DNA from: Pholiota molesta | Lineage: Eukaryota > Basidiomycota > Agaricomycetes > Agaricales > Strophariaceae | Reading direction: 5' to 3' | Assembly: GCA_014925825.1 (NCBI GenBank) | Contig: JACGCK010000080.1 | Span: 62,001-126,000, forward strand | Length of the DNA: 64,000 bases | In this document: one piece after another, positions 38,391-49,838 of the stretch | Layout: every line of letters starts with the position of its first letter | How positions within the stretch are numbered: position 1 is the stretch's first letter | Notes under the pieces: model-generated | The model's input: the letters and a program-made list of their open reading frames with translations, nothing else | What the model was told of the DNA's origin: nothing | Databases searched by the model: none | Position numbers and translations under genes: made by a program

Positions 38391-39776
38391 ATGCCCAATG
38401 AATCCTTCGAAGTCATCGAGCATCCCGGTCGAACCTCCCGGGCTTCTAGAACGGCTTCAGGAACAAACGCCAGAAGCTCAGGCCCCGCTCCCTCGGCTGT
38501 TGGATCGTCTGAGCAGCCCATCAATCAAAGAAGCTCAGGAAGCGAGCCAGTCGGAGGTGGCGGAACCGAGCCTGCTGCGCCGTCTACAGCCGCCGAGCGT
38601 CCCCCTCTTGGACAGATTGCGAGGGTTGAGGAACTCGACGGTATCGTCGACCGGTTCAGATCCGACCAACTCTCCAAACCTAAAGCGGTCGCGCTCCTCC
38701 TTCGAACGATCGGATTCGACCCAGACTCGAGCGACCATGCCCAAGAGCAAGCGCTCCAACTGTACTTATCGGCCATCGACTCCCACGAAGCGGCCACTGC
38801 TGAGTCGGCTAGGCGCGGAGCCCCATACGGGGGGGCGCTTGGCGAAGAACAGCAGGTCGCGGGAGAACTCCTCGAACCCCGGCGAGATCCCGATGTCGAT
38901 CGACGAGTCGACGATCTCATCAGTGAACTCTCAGCCAAATCCGTCGCCGCTGACCCCGGAGACGAAGATGATGGAGAACGATCATCCAAGCGCGCTAGAC
39001 TCTCCTTGTCCGACATGCCTTGGCACAAGGACGAGGTCGCCCGCCAAGACTCAGGAAACCCCATCTGCCGCAGGAACCGCGAGCTCCTCGCACTATACGC
39101 CCGGGACGTCCCCCAAGTCAAGTTTTGGATCAGAAACTCGGCCTTCGCCCCCTCAGGCTTCCCCACTTCCCAGTGGGAGCGCATCATTAGAGGTGAGGCC
39201 GTCGACCTCAACGCCGTGTTCAGCAACCTCCACCGAACTGAGCCTTCTAAGGAGAATGTCGGCCGCGTGGGAGATACTCAGATCACCTTCGGGCTGGCTG
39301 AACCGAAGAAGCGGGTCGAAACCGCCGGCGATTGGATCTCGGCTTGGAACAGGGTCGTCCAAGCCACGAGATTTGTCTTCAGGCACCGTGAACAGGAACT
39401 TCGCGACTACGGCGACTACATCGAGAGTCTTTTCGCGGCCAAAATCACTTCGACTCACCCGCGCATCATCATGTACGACATCGCCATACGCAACGAGGTT
39501 GGAGGAGGACAGCGCAATGTCCTCTCCAATGCATCCGCCAAGTTCCAGCACTTGTACTCCGCCATCGTCGAGGCTGACGGAGTCGAAGCGCCCCGTCGAT
39601 CAGGAACGCGGAACCAATCCGGGGGATCTTCCAAAAATAACAAGCCAGCCACCTGCCATCGCTTCAACTCCGCCGCTGGATGCAACTCGTCCGACTGTAA
39701 GTTCCTCCACGCCTGTCGCATCTGTCGATCAACGGAACACTCCAGCGACAAGTGCGACAGGCGCGGGAGGCAGTAA
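38391..39776 (+). CDS. gag-like protein of the DIRS-like element
   Basis: 461 residues, starting MPNESFEVIEHPG. The N-terminal third is polar and disordered. A helical capsid-like part covers about residues 230-415 (ISAWNRVVQATRFVFRHREQ, DYGDYIESLFAAKI). The C-terminus has two zinc-binding motifs: a CCCH type (CHRFNSAAGCNSSDCKFLH, C-x8-C-x4-C-x3-H) and a CCHC knuckle (CRICRSTEHSSDKC, C-x2-C-x4-H-x4-C). Such fingers bind the element RNA in the virus-like or nucleoprotein particle. The frame is intact. A second frame (+1) is open over the same DNA and runs on into the RT gene. Confidence 0.82.
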   Translation: MPNESFEVIEHPGRTSRASRTASGTNARSSGPAPSAVGSSEQPINQRSSGSEPVGGGGTEPAAPSTAAERPPLGQIARVEELDGIVDRFRSDQLSKPKAVALLLRTIGFDPDSSDHAQEQALQLYLSAIDSHEAATAESARRGAPYGGALGEEQQVAGELLEPRRDPDVDRRVDDLISELSAKSVAADPGDEDDGERSSKRARLSLSDMPWHKDEVARQDSGNPICRRNRELLALYARDVPQVKFWIRNSAFAPSGFPTSQWERIIRGEAVDLNAVFSNLHRTEPSKENVGRVGDTQITFGLAEPKKRVETAGDWISAWNRVVQATRFVFRHREQELRDYGDYIESLFAAKITSTHPRIIMYDIAIRNEVGGGQRNVLSNASAKFQHLYSAIVEADGVEAPRRSGTRNQSGGSSKNNKPATCHRFNSAAGCNSSDCKFLHACRICRSTEHSSDKCDRRGRQ

Positions 39777-40131
39777 ACTTGCCTACGGCGCGGTCCCACG
39801 GTACCTCCGGTACAACGTGTGGACTGATGAACACACATCCTTCTTACCCTCCACCGCCGAATGGACTGAGACTGCTGAACCCCTGCCCTCCGTCCCTCCT
39901 CATGAACTCAACAACCCCATTGCCCAAAAGACCATTTCGGAGAACCCCCACCTCTTTTCTGTCACTACACCCATCAACGTCGACGTTTTTGAACCGTAAC
40001 GCCTGCTCGCCACCCACCCCAACCAGCCTTTTGTCCGCTCAGTGTGCAAGGGGCTGCGCGAGGGCTTCTGGCCATGGGCCGACACCCATATTGGCGAGTA
40101 CCCCACTACCCACTCTGAAGACCGTGCACAA

Positions 40132-41886
40132 AGCGGGGTCACACCGGCTCATGTGATGTGATTCAGCGAACGCATACATGTAGCCATGTGACATGGATTC
40201 AGCGAATTCGCTGGGTCAGTGAATAACGATTTCTTAATTAGGATATACCTTATGTAGTCAAATGATATGATTGCGCGAATTCGCTGAATAGCCCTAGGGC
40301 CCGACCACAATTGTCCCAGCACCCGTCCGGCCGATTAGGCCAATTAAATCAATTATGAATTGAATCAATTGGAAGCAATAAGTATACAATAGAAATAAGT
40401 ATACGATTGATATTGACCATATTGACTGACCAACTATCCGGCCGGCCGGCCGACCAACCGACTACGATAGCAATATTGGTTGTATCGACCAACCGGCCGG
40501 TCGGCCGGGGCCTGTAGATATTTTTAAAATGCGTTGTGAATAGGCGCCCGGGTGGCCGGGGCCGAGGGTAGCACATTTGGACTGTATCTGAACCGCGTCG
40601 GGCCCGGGAAATTTTCAAAATGTTAAATACATGTATTAGAATAATTTAGACACTATTATTTGACTAGTTGAATGTTTTAGAAATTTGTTGTAAATAGATA
40701 CACGGGCCCGAGTGTATGTAGCACATCCAAACCGGGTCGGGCCCGACTATTTGTTGTGAATAGGCGCCCGGGCCCGAATGCGTGTAATAATAAAAATCCA
40801 GGTATGGGCGGCCGGCTTTTTGGGCATTTGAATGTTCTCCAATCATTGCTATAAAAGAGCATTTTGGCTGAGTGGTCACGATCGAAAGGCTGTGAGTTAA
40901 TGCTGGTGGGTCGGTCTACAAAGTCAATAGTTCAATTCTCGCAACTGGCATTATTTATAATTACAGCAGGTGGGATGCATACTTTGAGTCGGATGGCAGG
41001 CCGGCATTTTGTCAATTTACTTTTTAGCAGACCGGGTCCGAGAAATTTAAAAAAAACTGGGTTCGGACGGGCGGCTTTTTGTGCTCTAGATGCCCAAAAT
41101 TTAGCAGTAATAGGCCGGGTCCGAGCAATAATGCCGGCCGGAAGCATAAAAAAACCGGGTCCGACCAGTAAAAAAATCCGAACGACGTGTGGCTGTGAGC
41201 CATGTGATGAGAAACTACCATATATGGATATAGAATAGTGGCACACTCCTCCTCCCCCCATACATAAAAATTGATTTACTCCATCAGTTCTCCATGGATT
41301 CTTTTCATCTTTTTTCCATAATTTTACGTTCTTATAGTACTACAGTTCCTGAGCTTCGTACGTCTCTAACCACAATGTAGCAATTACTATAGCACTATCT
41401 TTGCATTTTAAACTATAAAAATGAATTATTGAAGCCTTTAAGAATGTTATTTGAAATTATGAATCGGTGAGAGAATATATAGTTGCTTGAACTTTATATT
41501 TCATAAGTAGATGAAGGATGTACTGATATATACACAGCCCAGGAAATAAAAGAGCACATATGAAGCTTATGATGACTGTTTAGCTTATATCATAGCCAAT
41601 ACATAAGGGAGACTCAATATAACAGCAGGGATTTGATGGTAAATACATTATCTATGTATCATTCAGCCACCACAAGTGAATCCGGTCACATATTGAGGTA
41701 TAACAAGGAGAAACATGGCAGACATGCATAAACTGTGTATTATGAGTACAGACTTGCGAATAGGCGCTCTAAAATCGCGTGAATCAGGGATTAGAAAGCC
41801 CTCAAGAATACCTACAGAATGAGATACTCCGGAAAACATTCGAGCAAGGGAATGGTGAGATATGTTCAAAACAATACCCAAAACAT
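40132..41886 (+). repeat. left arm of foldback element 1
   Basis: Reverse-complement partner of 41946-43697. Outer kilobases differ by few bases, while the innermost 250 bases differ clearly more. Confidence 0.88.
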
Positions 41887-41945
41887 CGGATTGCATCATG
41901 CCAAGTTATAAACTCTGTTAGGATCTTGTTAAATTGATGGTCCAT

Positions 41946-43697
41946 AGATGTTTTGGGCATTGCTTTAGACATATCTCACCATTCCCTGGCTCGAATTCTT
42001 TCCGGCATATCTCATTCTGTAGGTATTCGTGAGCACTTTCTAATTCCCGGTGTACGCGATTTTAGGGCGCCTATTCACAAGTCAGTACTCATAATACACA
42101 GTTTATGCATGTCTGCCATGTTTCTCCTTGTTATACCTCAATATGTGACCGGATTCACTTGTGGTGGCTGAATGATACATAGATAATGTATTTACCATCA
42201 AATCCCTGCTGTTATATTGAGTCTCCCTTATGTATTGGCTATGATATAAGCTAAACAGTCATCATAAGCTTCATATGTGCTCTTTTATTTCCTGGGCTGT
42301 GTATATATCAGTACATCCTTCATCTACTTATGAAATATAAAGTTCAAGCAACTATATATCCTCTCACCGATTCATAATTTCAAATAACATCCTTCAAGGC
42401 TTCAATAATTCATTTTTATAGTTTAAAATGCAAAGATAGTGCTATAGTAATTGCTACATTGTGGTTAGAGACGTACGAAGCTCAGGAACTGTAGTACTAT
42501 AAGAACGTAAAATTATGGAAAAAAGATGAAAAGAATCCATGGAGAACTGATGGAGTAAATCAATTTTTATGTATGGGGGGAGGAGGAGTGTGCCACTATT
42601 CTATATCCATATATGGTAGTTTCTCATCACATGGCTCACAGCCACACGTCGTTCGGATTTTTTTACTGGTCGGACCCGGTTTTTTTATGCTTCCGGCCGG
42701 CATTATTGCTCGGACCCGGCCTATTACTGCTAAATTTTGGGCATCTAGAGCACAAAAAGCCGCCCGTCCGAACCCAGTTTTTTTTAATTTCTCGGACCCG
42801 GTCTGCTAAAAAGTAAATGACAAAATGCCGGCCTGCCATCCGACTCAAAGTATGCATCCCACCTGCTGTAATTATAAATAATGCCAGTTGCGAGAATTGA
42901 ACTATTGACTTTGTAGACCGACCCACCAGCGTTAACTCACAGCCTTTCGATCGTGACCACTCAGCCAAAATGCTCTTTTATAGCAATGATTGGAGAACAT
43001 TCAAATGCCCAAAAAGCCGGCCGCCATACCTGGATTTTTATTATTACACGCATTCGGGCCCGGGCGCCTATTCACAACAAATAGTCGGGCCCGACCCGGT
43101 TTGGATTGCTACATACACTCGGGCCCGTGTATCTATTTACAACAAATTTCTAAAACATTCAACTAGTCAAATAATAGTGTCTAAATTATTCTAATACATG
43201 TATTTAACATTTTGAAAATTTCCCGGGCCCGACGCGGTTCAGATACAGTCCAAATGTGCTACCCTCGGCCCCGGCCACCCAGGTGCCTATTCACAACGCA
43301 TTTTAAAAATATCTACAGGCCCCGGCCGACCGGCCGGTTGGTCGATACAACCAATATTGCTATCTAGTCGGTTGGTCGGCCGGCCGGCCGGATAGTTGGT
43401 CAGTCAATATGGTCAATATCAATCGTATACTTATTTCTATTGTATACTTATTGCTTCCAATTGATTCAATTCATAATTGCTTCAATTAGCCCAATCGGCC
43501 GGACGGGTGCTGGGAAATTTGTGGTGGGGCCCTAGGGCCATTCAGCGAATTCGCGCAATCATATCATTTGACTACATAAGGTATTTCCTAATTAAGAAAT
43601 CGTTATTCACTGACCCAGCGAATTCGCTGAATCCATGTCACATGGCTACATGTATGCGTTCGCTGAATCACATCACATGGGCCGGTGTGACCCCGCT
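41946..43697 (-). repeat. right arm of foldback element 1
   Basis: Partner of 40132-41886. A 72-codon open frame at 41953-42171 mirrors a 78-codon one at 41663-41899 on the other strand. They share HSLCMSAMFLLVIPQYVTGF, but this is expected from an inverted repeat and I do not call a gene. Confidence 0.88.
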
Positions 43698-45029
43698 ACC
43701 TGGACCGTGGCCCCCCGCCGATGAGACGAAAGCCGCGTTCCTCCGCGCGCAACGCGATGTCGAGATCGAGAAGGGTCGATACTCCCCCTCCTTCGGTCCC
43801 ACTCTCCTGCCTGGCATGTATGCCATGCCCATCCACGCAGTCCCTAAACCCCACTCCTCCGACTTTCGGCTCGTCACGGACCACAGCGCCGGTCCCTTCT
43901 CGCTGAACAGCATGGTCGATAGTGCTAAGGCTCGTGGCTTCCCGCTGGACAACATGCGCCATATCGGCGAGATGCTCCTCGCCACCCGACGCACCCACGA
44001 CAACCGTCCGCTAGTCATGTTCAAGTCGGACATCGCAGAAGCGTACCGCCTTCTTCCCATGCACCTGTAGACGCTACTATTATGTATGAAAAGTGGTTAA
44101 CTACCCAGTAACAAGGATACATCCCCACCAGGAGTTACCCAGTGGTCTTTTAGCAGGGGATTTGGGGGGCATGCTGGGTGCGCCGTGGGATAATAAATTG
44201 ATGGCTAGATGAGCGGGTGATGGTGTTTATGTGCCGGGTATCCCAAAAAGGGTAGCGGGATGTGTAGGGTGCTGTGGATGAGGGCGGGCGCGGGGCGGGC
44301 GCTTGGGGCTGTAGCCTAACACGTGTAAACAATGCAGGATTTGATGCTCGGGGGGCCGCGCTCGCTGTAGGGCGGCGTCGGGGGTGATTTGGGGCGGGAA
44401 AAAAAGGCGGAATGTATATAAATAATGTATGGACCTAATGGAACTGTTTCCGCGCCTCGGGGAGGGTGGGAAGGGGTGGATTCAGCAGGGGGCTTATGGA
44501 TGACGCTCTATATTTAGCGGGCAATATCTAATTTTAGATGTTTTCGGCTACGAGCGCGGGCGCCTGCTCGCGATTCCCGTTGCTTTCCTCGTTTTCCCGT
44601 GGATTTTACTTGATATACAACATTTATTTCATTAACTATACACTACTACATTGAATATATTATATACAACAGGCATAGACAGGAGGGGAGAGATAGGACG
44701 AGCGAACGCTCGTCCTTGCTCCCCCGTCCGTGGCTGCCGCCCACGCCATCCGTTGCCCCCACCATCCACCGCCCTCGCCATCCAGTCCATCGTGGTCGCC
44801 GTGCTCGCTGGCCGTCCGTAGTGCTCGGTGCTCGCTGGCTGGCCGTGCGTTCTGCTCACTGGCCGTCGTTTGTGCTCGCTGGCCGGCCGTGCGTTCTGCT
44901 AGCTGGCCGTCCCCCCTCACCGCGCCTGCACCCACCTGCCTGTCGCCTGCAGCCGCCCGCCTGGCACCTGCAGCCGCCCACCTGCCTGGCACCTACAGCC
45001 GCCCGCCTGCCTGGCACCTGCAGCCGCCC

Positions 45030-45430
45030 GCCTCGCGCCTGTCGTGCTCGCCCGCCGTCCTGTTCGCCCGCCGTCGTGCTCGCCGGCTGTCCTGTTCGCC
45101 CGCCATCCTGTTCGCCCGCCGTCCTGTTCGCCCGCCGTCCTGTTCGCCCGCCATCCTGTTCGCCCGCCGTCCTGTTCGCCCGCCGTCCTGTTCGCCCGCC
45201 GTCCTGTTCGCCCGCCGTCCTGTTCGCCCGCCGTCGTGCTCGCCCGCCGTCGTGCTCGCCGGCTGTCCTGTTCGCCCGCCATCCTGTTCGCCCGCCGTCC
45301 TGTTCGCCCGCCATCCTGTTCGCCCGCCGTCCTGTTCGCCCGCCGTCCTGTTCGCCCGCCGTCCTGTTCGCCCGCCGTCGTTCTCGCCCGCCGTCGTGCT
45401 CGCCCGCCGTCGTGCCCGCCCGCCGTCGTG
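45030..45430 (+). repeat. 16-base minisatellite
   Basis: More than twenty units of CCTGTTCGCCCGCCGT and close variants, tapering into diverged units up to about 45600. Because 16 is not a multiple of 3, every frame on both strands stays open and gives false long open frames. Confidence 0.92.
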
Positions 45431-46063
45431 CTTGCCAGCTGTCGCGCTCCCCGTCCTTCGTGCTCGCCCGCCGTCGTGCTTGCCCGCTGTCCTTCGTGCT
45501 CACCCGCTGTCGTGCTTGCCCGCTGTCATGCTTGCCCGCTGTCGTGCTCGCCGACCTTCGTCCTCGCCCGCCGTCGTGCTTGCCCGCCGTCTGTCGCTCG
45601 GCTGGGTCGCCGCCCACCGCCCATTGCGTGGTTGCCATCCGTCATGCGCTGTGGTCGTCCTCCGCCGCGGTCAGCGCTCGTTGTGCTCGCCAGAAACGAT
45701 GGGGACAGGGAACAGTGGGTGGTGAGGGTGCTTGGGTGCTTGGGGCGTTGCTGAATCCGTGGCGTCCCGCTGCAGGGAGCCGGCCCACATCCCTCGTTGG
45801 AGGGGAGGGGCACACGATGAGACGTGGGTGGGCACGAGAGGGCGGCAGCGCGAGAGGGGGAGAGAGGATGGATGGCGGTGGTGTACGCCCGTCGCCCGCG
45901 GTACCAGATTCCAGAGCCGGCCCACATCCCTCGTTGGAGGGGAGGGGCACACGGCTGGGTCGTCGAGGGCGGTGGCGAGCAGAAGCGGCGAGGAGAGGGC
46001 GGAGGGAGGAGGGAGGCGGCGCAGAGGGAGGCGACGAGGATGTGGTGGTGGTACAGGAGTGAA

Positions 46064-46088
46064 ATCAACCATGTTCAACATGGTTGAT
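46064..46088. repeat. perfect 25-base palindrome
   Basis: ATCAACCATGTT and its reverse complement around one C, at the left inner border of the GC-rich arm. Confidence 0.85.
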
Positions 46089-46384
46089 CGCTGTGGCCGG
46101 CGATTCCCGCGCCACACCCGATTGGCTGGAGCATCCGGCCCGGGACCTGCCAAACACGCGCTCGTCGTCCAAAACGTCCCGGTCCACGTCAATTCAAAAT
46201 ATCTGAGGAAAATAAGTATCTAGGTATGATATAGAACAGTTATACTTAATTTAAAATGTGCTCCGGTCCGAGGAATATAGTTATAAGTAATCAAATATTG
46301 CATGACTTACTTTGAGTCAAGAGATGTTTTAAAAAAATCTATCACTTCCTTGACCGATTCCTACTGTAATAGATGTATAAGTTG

Positions 46385-46715
46385 GTAATCTCAAGATCTC
46401 CTTCGGTGAATAGTTGAAATATATTCTATAGACTATTTATTGAGTCTATAAACACTGTTTATAGCAACATAACTAATATAAATCATCACATTCTTCATTC
46501 TGTACGAATGACGAAAATCACCACGGTTTTGCTAGAAGACGAAATACCAATGGCTCCATTAAATTATCCTCCAGTAAATAGTTAATTTATGCTCTATGGA
46601 CTATTGACTGTCTATTCACACTGTTTTTAAAGGTATAACTAATGTAGATCGTCTTCGAAAAAGCAATCTTCATTCGACGAAGATCACCACGGTTTTGCAG
46701 AATACCGAATATTAA
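46385..46715 (+). repeat. tandem duplication in the AT-rich centre of foldback element 2
   Basis: About 165 bases occur twice in a row (about 46385-46558 and 46563-46715). They share CACTGTTT and ATCACCACGGTTTTGC and end alike in CCAATGG/TTAATGG. Confidence 0.7.
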
Positions 46716-46889
46716 TGGTTGCAACCGTTTTTTTCCACTCATTTTTTTTATTAATACTATACATACTTTGTACAAAGTGTAATACATGGTAAAATCATAC
46801 TTTACACTAGCTATTGACGTCGTAAACGTCATCGACGACGATGGCGAAATGACCGGCAATTGAACTGCCGGTCAGTTCAAGCGGAGCTT

Positions 46890-46928
46890 GAAAGCGAAAT
46901 CAACCAAGATTTGGTTGATTTCGCTTTC
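46890..46928. repeat. 18-base-arm hairpin
   Basis: GAAAGCGAAATCAACCAA, a three-base loop GAT, then its perfect complement, at the right inner border of the GC-rich arm. It shares GAAATCAACC with the palindrome at 46064. Confidence 0.88.
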
Positions 46929-47274
46929 AACAATGCCCTGTTCACCATGGTCGCCACCGCCCGCCCTACCTCTCAACCACCCCTCCCACACCTGCCGACC
47001 ACCACCATCCCCCCGCTATCCGCCGTGCGCCCCTCCCCTCCAACGAGGGATGTGGGCCGGCTCTATGGTCTGAAAACCACGACGGCCAGCCCCAGCTCCA
47101 AACCACGGACGAGCCCGCGAGCCCGTCCTCGCAGCCTCGACAGCGGCAGGGCACGGATAGGGGGGGATGGGGAGTCACTGCCCACAGCCCAGCCAGCACC
47201 ACGGACGAACGCCGGGACGGCACGGAGGACTGCGGGAGCGAGAGGTACGAGCACGAAGGCCAGCGAGCACGCCG

Positions 47275-47350
47275 GCAGGCGCACGCAGGCAGGCAGGCGC
47301 AGGCAGGTAGGCAGGCGCAGGCAGGCAGGCGCGAGCAGGCAGGCAGAGGT
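47275..47350 (+). repeat. GCAGGCAG-type tandem array
   Basis: Imperfect array of AGGCAGGCGC units in the right arm. Confidence 0.8.
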
Positions 47351-47654
47351 AGGCGCGACCACGCCTCGCAGCAACCACGACAGTGCGAACCCGTCGACCA
47401 CCAAGCACGGTAGCCAGCGCAATCGACGGCGACAGGAAGGGCTGCGGGCACGACCGGCAGAACCACACCAGCCACCACGACCGATGGCGGGCGCGACAGG
47501 CAGAGGACAACGAGCACGCCGGATGACGACGAGCCCTACGGACAGCGCCCACGCTGCGCCCACGAGCGCGACGGGAGGCTAGCAGTAAGGCGGAGTGCAT
47601 GCCGGGCAACGACCAGTGAGCAACGAGCATGACGGACGAGCACGCCAGCCGAGC

Positions 47655-47750
47655 GACGAGCCCGGCGGACGAGAAACGAGCCCGGCGGACGAGAAACGAG
47701 CCCGGCGGACGAGAAACGAGCCCGGCGGACGAGCAACGAGCACAGGCGGA
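47655..47750 (+). repeat. 20-base tandem repeat
   Basis: Four to five units of ACGAGCCCGGCGGACGAGAA in the right arm. Confidence 0.9.
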
Positions 47751-49838
47751 CGACGGCAGCTTCGGCGGACAGCGAGGACGACGCGCGTGGAGGCTGACAT
47801 ATGACGCACGGAGGGGACGGCCACAACCTGGGGACCGACTGCGAGCACGGCCAGGACAACCTACACGGCAGGTGAGCCACGACGGACGCGAAGACGCAAC
47901 GGACGGCAAGGAGCGACCGCGGCCCATATGACGAATACAGCGGACGGCGAGCAGGACGGAGCAAGCGTGATGAAGGCAGCAGGGCAGGGCAGCAGGGGGT
48001 GGGCGAGGACGAGCGGGCCAGCGAAGGGTGAGCGAGGATGAGCAAATGGCTCGTCCTCGCTCTACCCTCATGTGTATTGTCCTTAGATATAATATATTCA
48101 CTGTAGTAGAGTATAATTTAATTAAAATCACTGTCCTATACTATGTAAAGCCCCCCGAAAACCAGGAAAAGCGACGGAAAACGCGAGCAGGCGCCCGCGC
48201 TGGTAGCCGAAGATATCTAAAATTAGATATTGCGCGCTAAATATAGAGCGTCATCCATAAGCCCCCCGCCGAATCCATCCCTTCCCGCCCTCCCCGACGC
48301 GCGCAAAGGGGTGCATTAGGTCCGCACATTATTTATATATATTCCGCCTTTTTTTCCCGCCCCAAATCGCCCCCGACGCCGCCCTACAGCGAGCGCGGCC
48401 CCCCGAGCATCAAATCCTGCATTGTTTACATATGTTAGGCTACAGCCCCAAGCGCCCGCCCCCGCCCCGCCCCCATCCACAGCGCCCTACACATCCCACT
48501 ACCCCTTTTGGGATACACGGCACATAAACACCATCACCCGCTCATCGAGCCATCACATTGGTATCCCACGGCACACCCAGCATACCCTCCAAATCCCCTG
48601 CTAAAAGACCACTGGGTAACTTCCGGTGGGGATGTATCCTTGTAACTGGGTAGTTACCCACTTTTGATATAGAAATATAGCGTCTATGGCTGTCCCATGC
48701 ACCCCATTTGGCAACTCAAGCAGGCCGTCTTCGTCGACGGCGAGGGACACATTGACCATCGCAATTGCTTTGGGAATTGCGCGGCGAACGGCCTGTTCAT
48801 TTGCGTGAATGGCCTCATCGCCTGGATTATTAAGTACGTCAAGGAGATTTTAGGAATATTCACCTACGTCGACGACTCCTCGGGCTCTGAATTCGCCGAC
48901 CAACTCTCGTACTACGCTCCTTACCGCAAGCTGATGCCCAGCAAGCAAGTGGCCCTCTTACAGGTCTGGGATGAGCTCGGGGTCCCTCACAAGGAGAGCA
49001 AACAGGTTTTTGGATCGCCCCTCACCATCATAGGCATCGAGGTCGACCCGAATGCCATGACTCTTACCCTGCCCGCCGAGTCTCGTCAGTCACTACTCGA
49101 GGAGCTCCGCTTCTGGGGCTCGAAGCCTACCGGCCGATCAAACGGCGCCTTCAAGCTCAGGAAGTGGCAGACAATGGCTGGATGGGTCAATTGGGCGCTC
49201 AACGTGTACCCCCTGCTTCGACCGGCGCTCAACAACTTCTATCCCAAAATTGCTGGCAAGGTTGCTCCGCACGAACGCGTGTGGGTCAACAATGCCATTC
49301 ATGACGACTTCCTTTGGGCGGCTGCCCACCTTGAGCGGTCCTCCGGTGTTCACTTACTCAAGTCCACCTCATGGGATCCCTCCCTCGCCGACGTCACTGT
49401 CTACTGCGATGCGTGCCTCGAGGGATTGGGTTTTTGGTTCCCTGACCACCGCGTCGGGTACTATTCGCCTGTCCCCCTCGGAGTGCCCGTCGACCTAATC
49501 TTTTTCTTCGAGGCCTTGAGTGTTGCCTCGGCCATCCAGCGCGCTCACCTCTCCTCTCCAGACGGCTCGCGGCTTGTTGTGTTCACCGACAATATGAACA
49601 CCGTCGACATCTTCAACTCTCTGCATTGCCGCCCCGAGTACAACAGCATCCTTCGGTTCGTCGTCGACCTCCTCGTGGAAGGCGACCACGATCTTCGTGT
49701 CCTTCACGTTCCTGGGGAGCAAAACGAAGTCGCCGATGCCATATCCCGCCAGGATTTCGGTAAGGCCATTCGCCTAGTCCCCGGCCTCCAACTACTCGAC
49801 TTTCAACCCCCTCGATCGGCGCTGGGGGCGGCCGGAAA

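Larger units (their letters stand above)
40127..43702. mobile_element. foldback element 1: giant palindrome
   Basis: Two arms of about 1.75 kb (40132-41886 and 41946-43697), close to identical as reverse complements, meet around a 59-base spacer. They start at AGCGGGGTCACACCGGC. The outer part repeats the palindrome CAGCGAATTCGCTG; the middle is full of CGGCCGGCCGG and GGGCCCGG blocks and the module TTGTGAATAGGCGCCCGGG. The inner part is AT-rich. No transposase is recognisable. The host sequence GACCGTG occurs on both sides (40120-40126 and 43703-43709), which suggests a 7-base or slightly longer target duplication. It interrupts the RT gene. Confidence 0.85.
44066..48692. mobile_element. foldback element 2: long inverted repeats with GC-rich minisatellites
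   Basis: Flanked by an 11-base direct repeat TCCCATGCACC (44055-44065 and 48693-48703). The termini are inverted (TAGACGCTA at the left, TAGCGTCTA at the right), and the outer arms of about 650 bases (to about 44720 and from about 48040) are clear reverse complements. Further inward the arms remain related but are rearranged by tandem repeats. No transposase is seen. Long inverted repeats with an 11-base duplication suit a non-autonomous Mutator-like (MULE) foldback element, though the superfamily is inference. Removing one target copy and the element restores the RT frame exactly (PMH joined to PIWQ). Confidence 0.85.

Noticed and set aside
41663..42171. Mirrored 78- and 72-codon frames near the palindrome centre
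   Set aside because: Similarity is explained by the inverted repeat; no start context or family support.
44716..46062. Open frames of up to 448 codons in the GC-rich region, plus-strand and minus-strand
   Set aside because: They are read from a 16-base tandem repeat that is open in all frames; no family, no codon logic, and the region is an inserted foldback element.
46860..48131. Open frames of 240 and 318 codons in the right arm of foldback element 2
   Set aside because: Low-complexity Arg/Ala/Pro peptides from tandem repeats, mirrored by the left arm.
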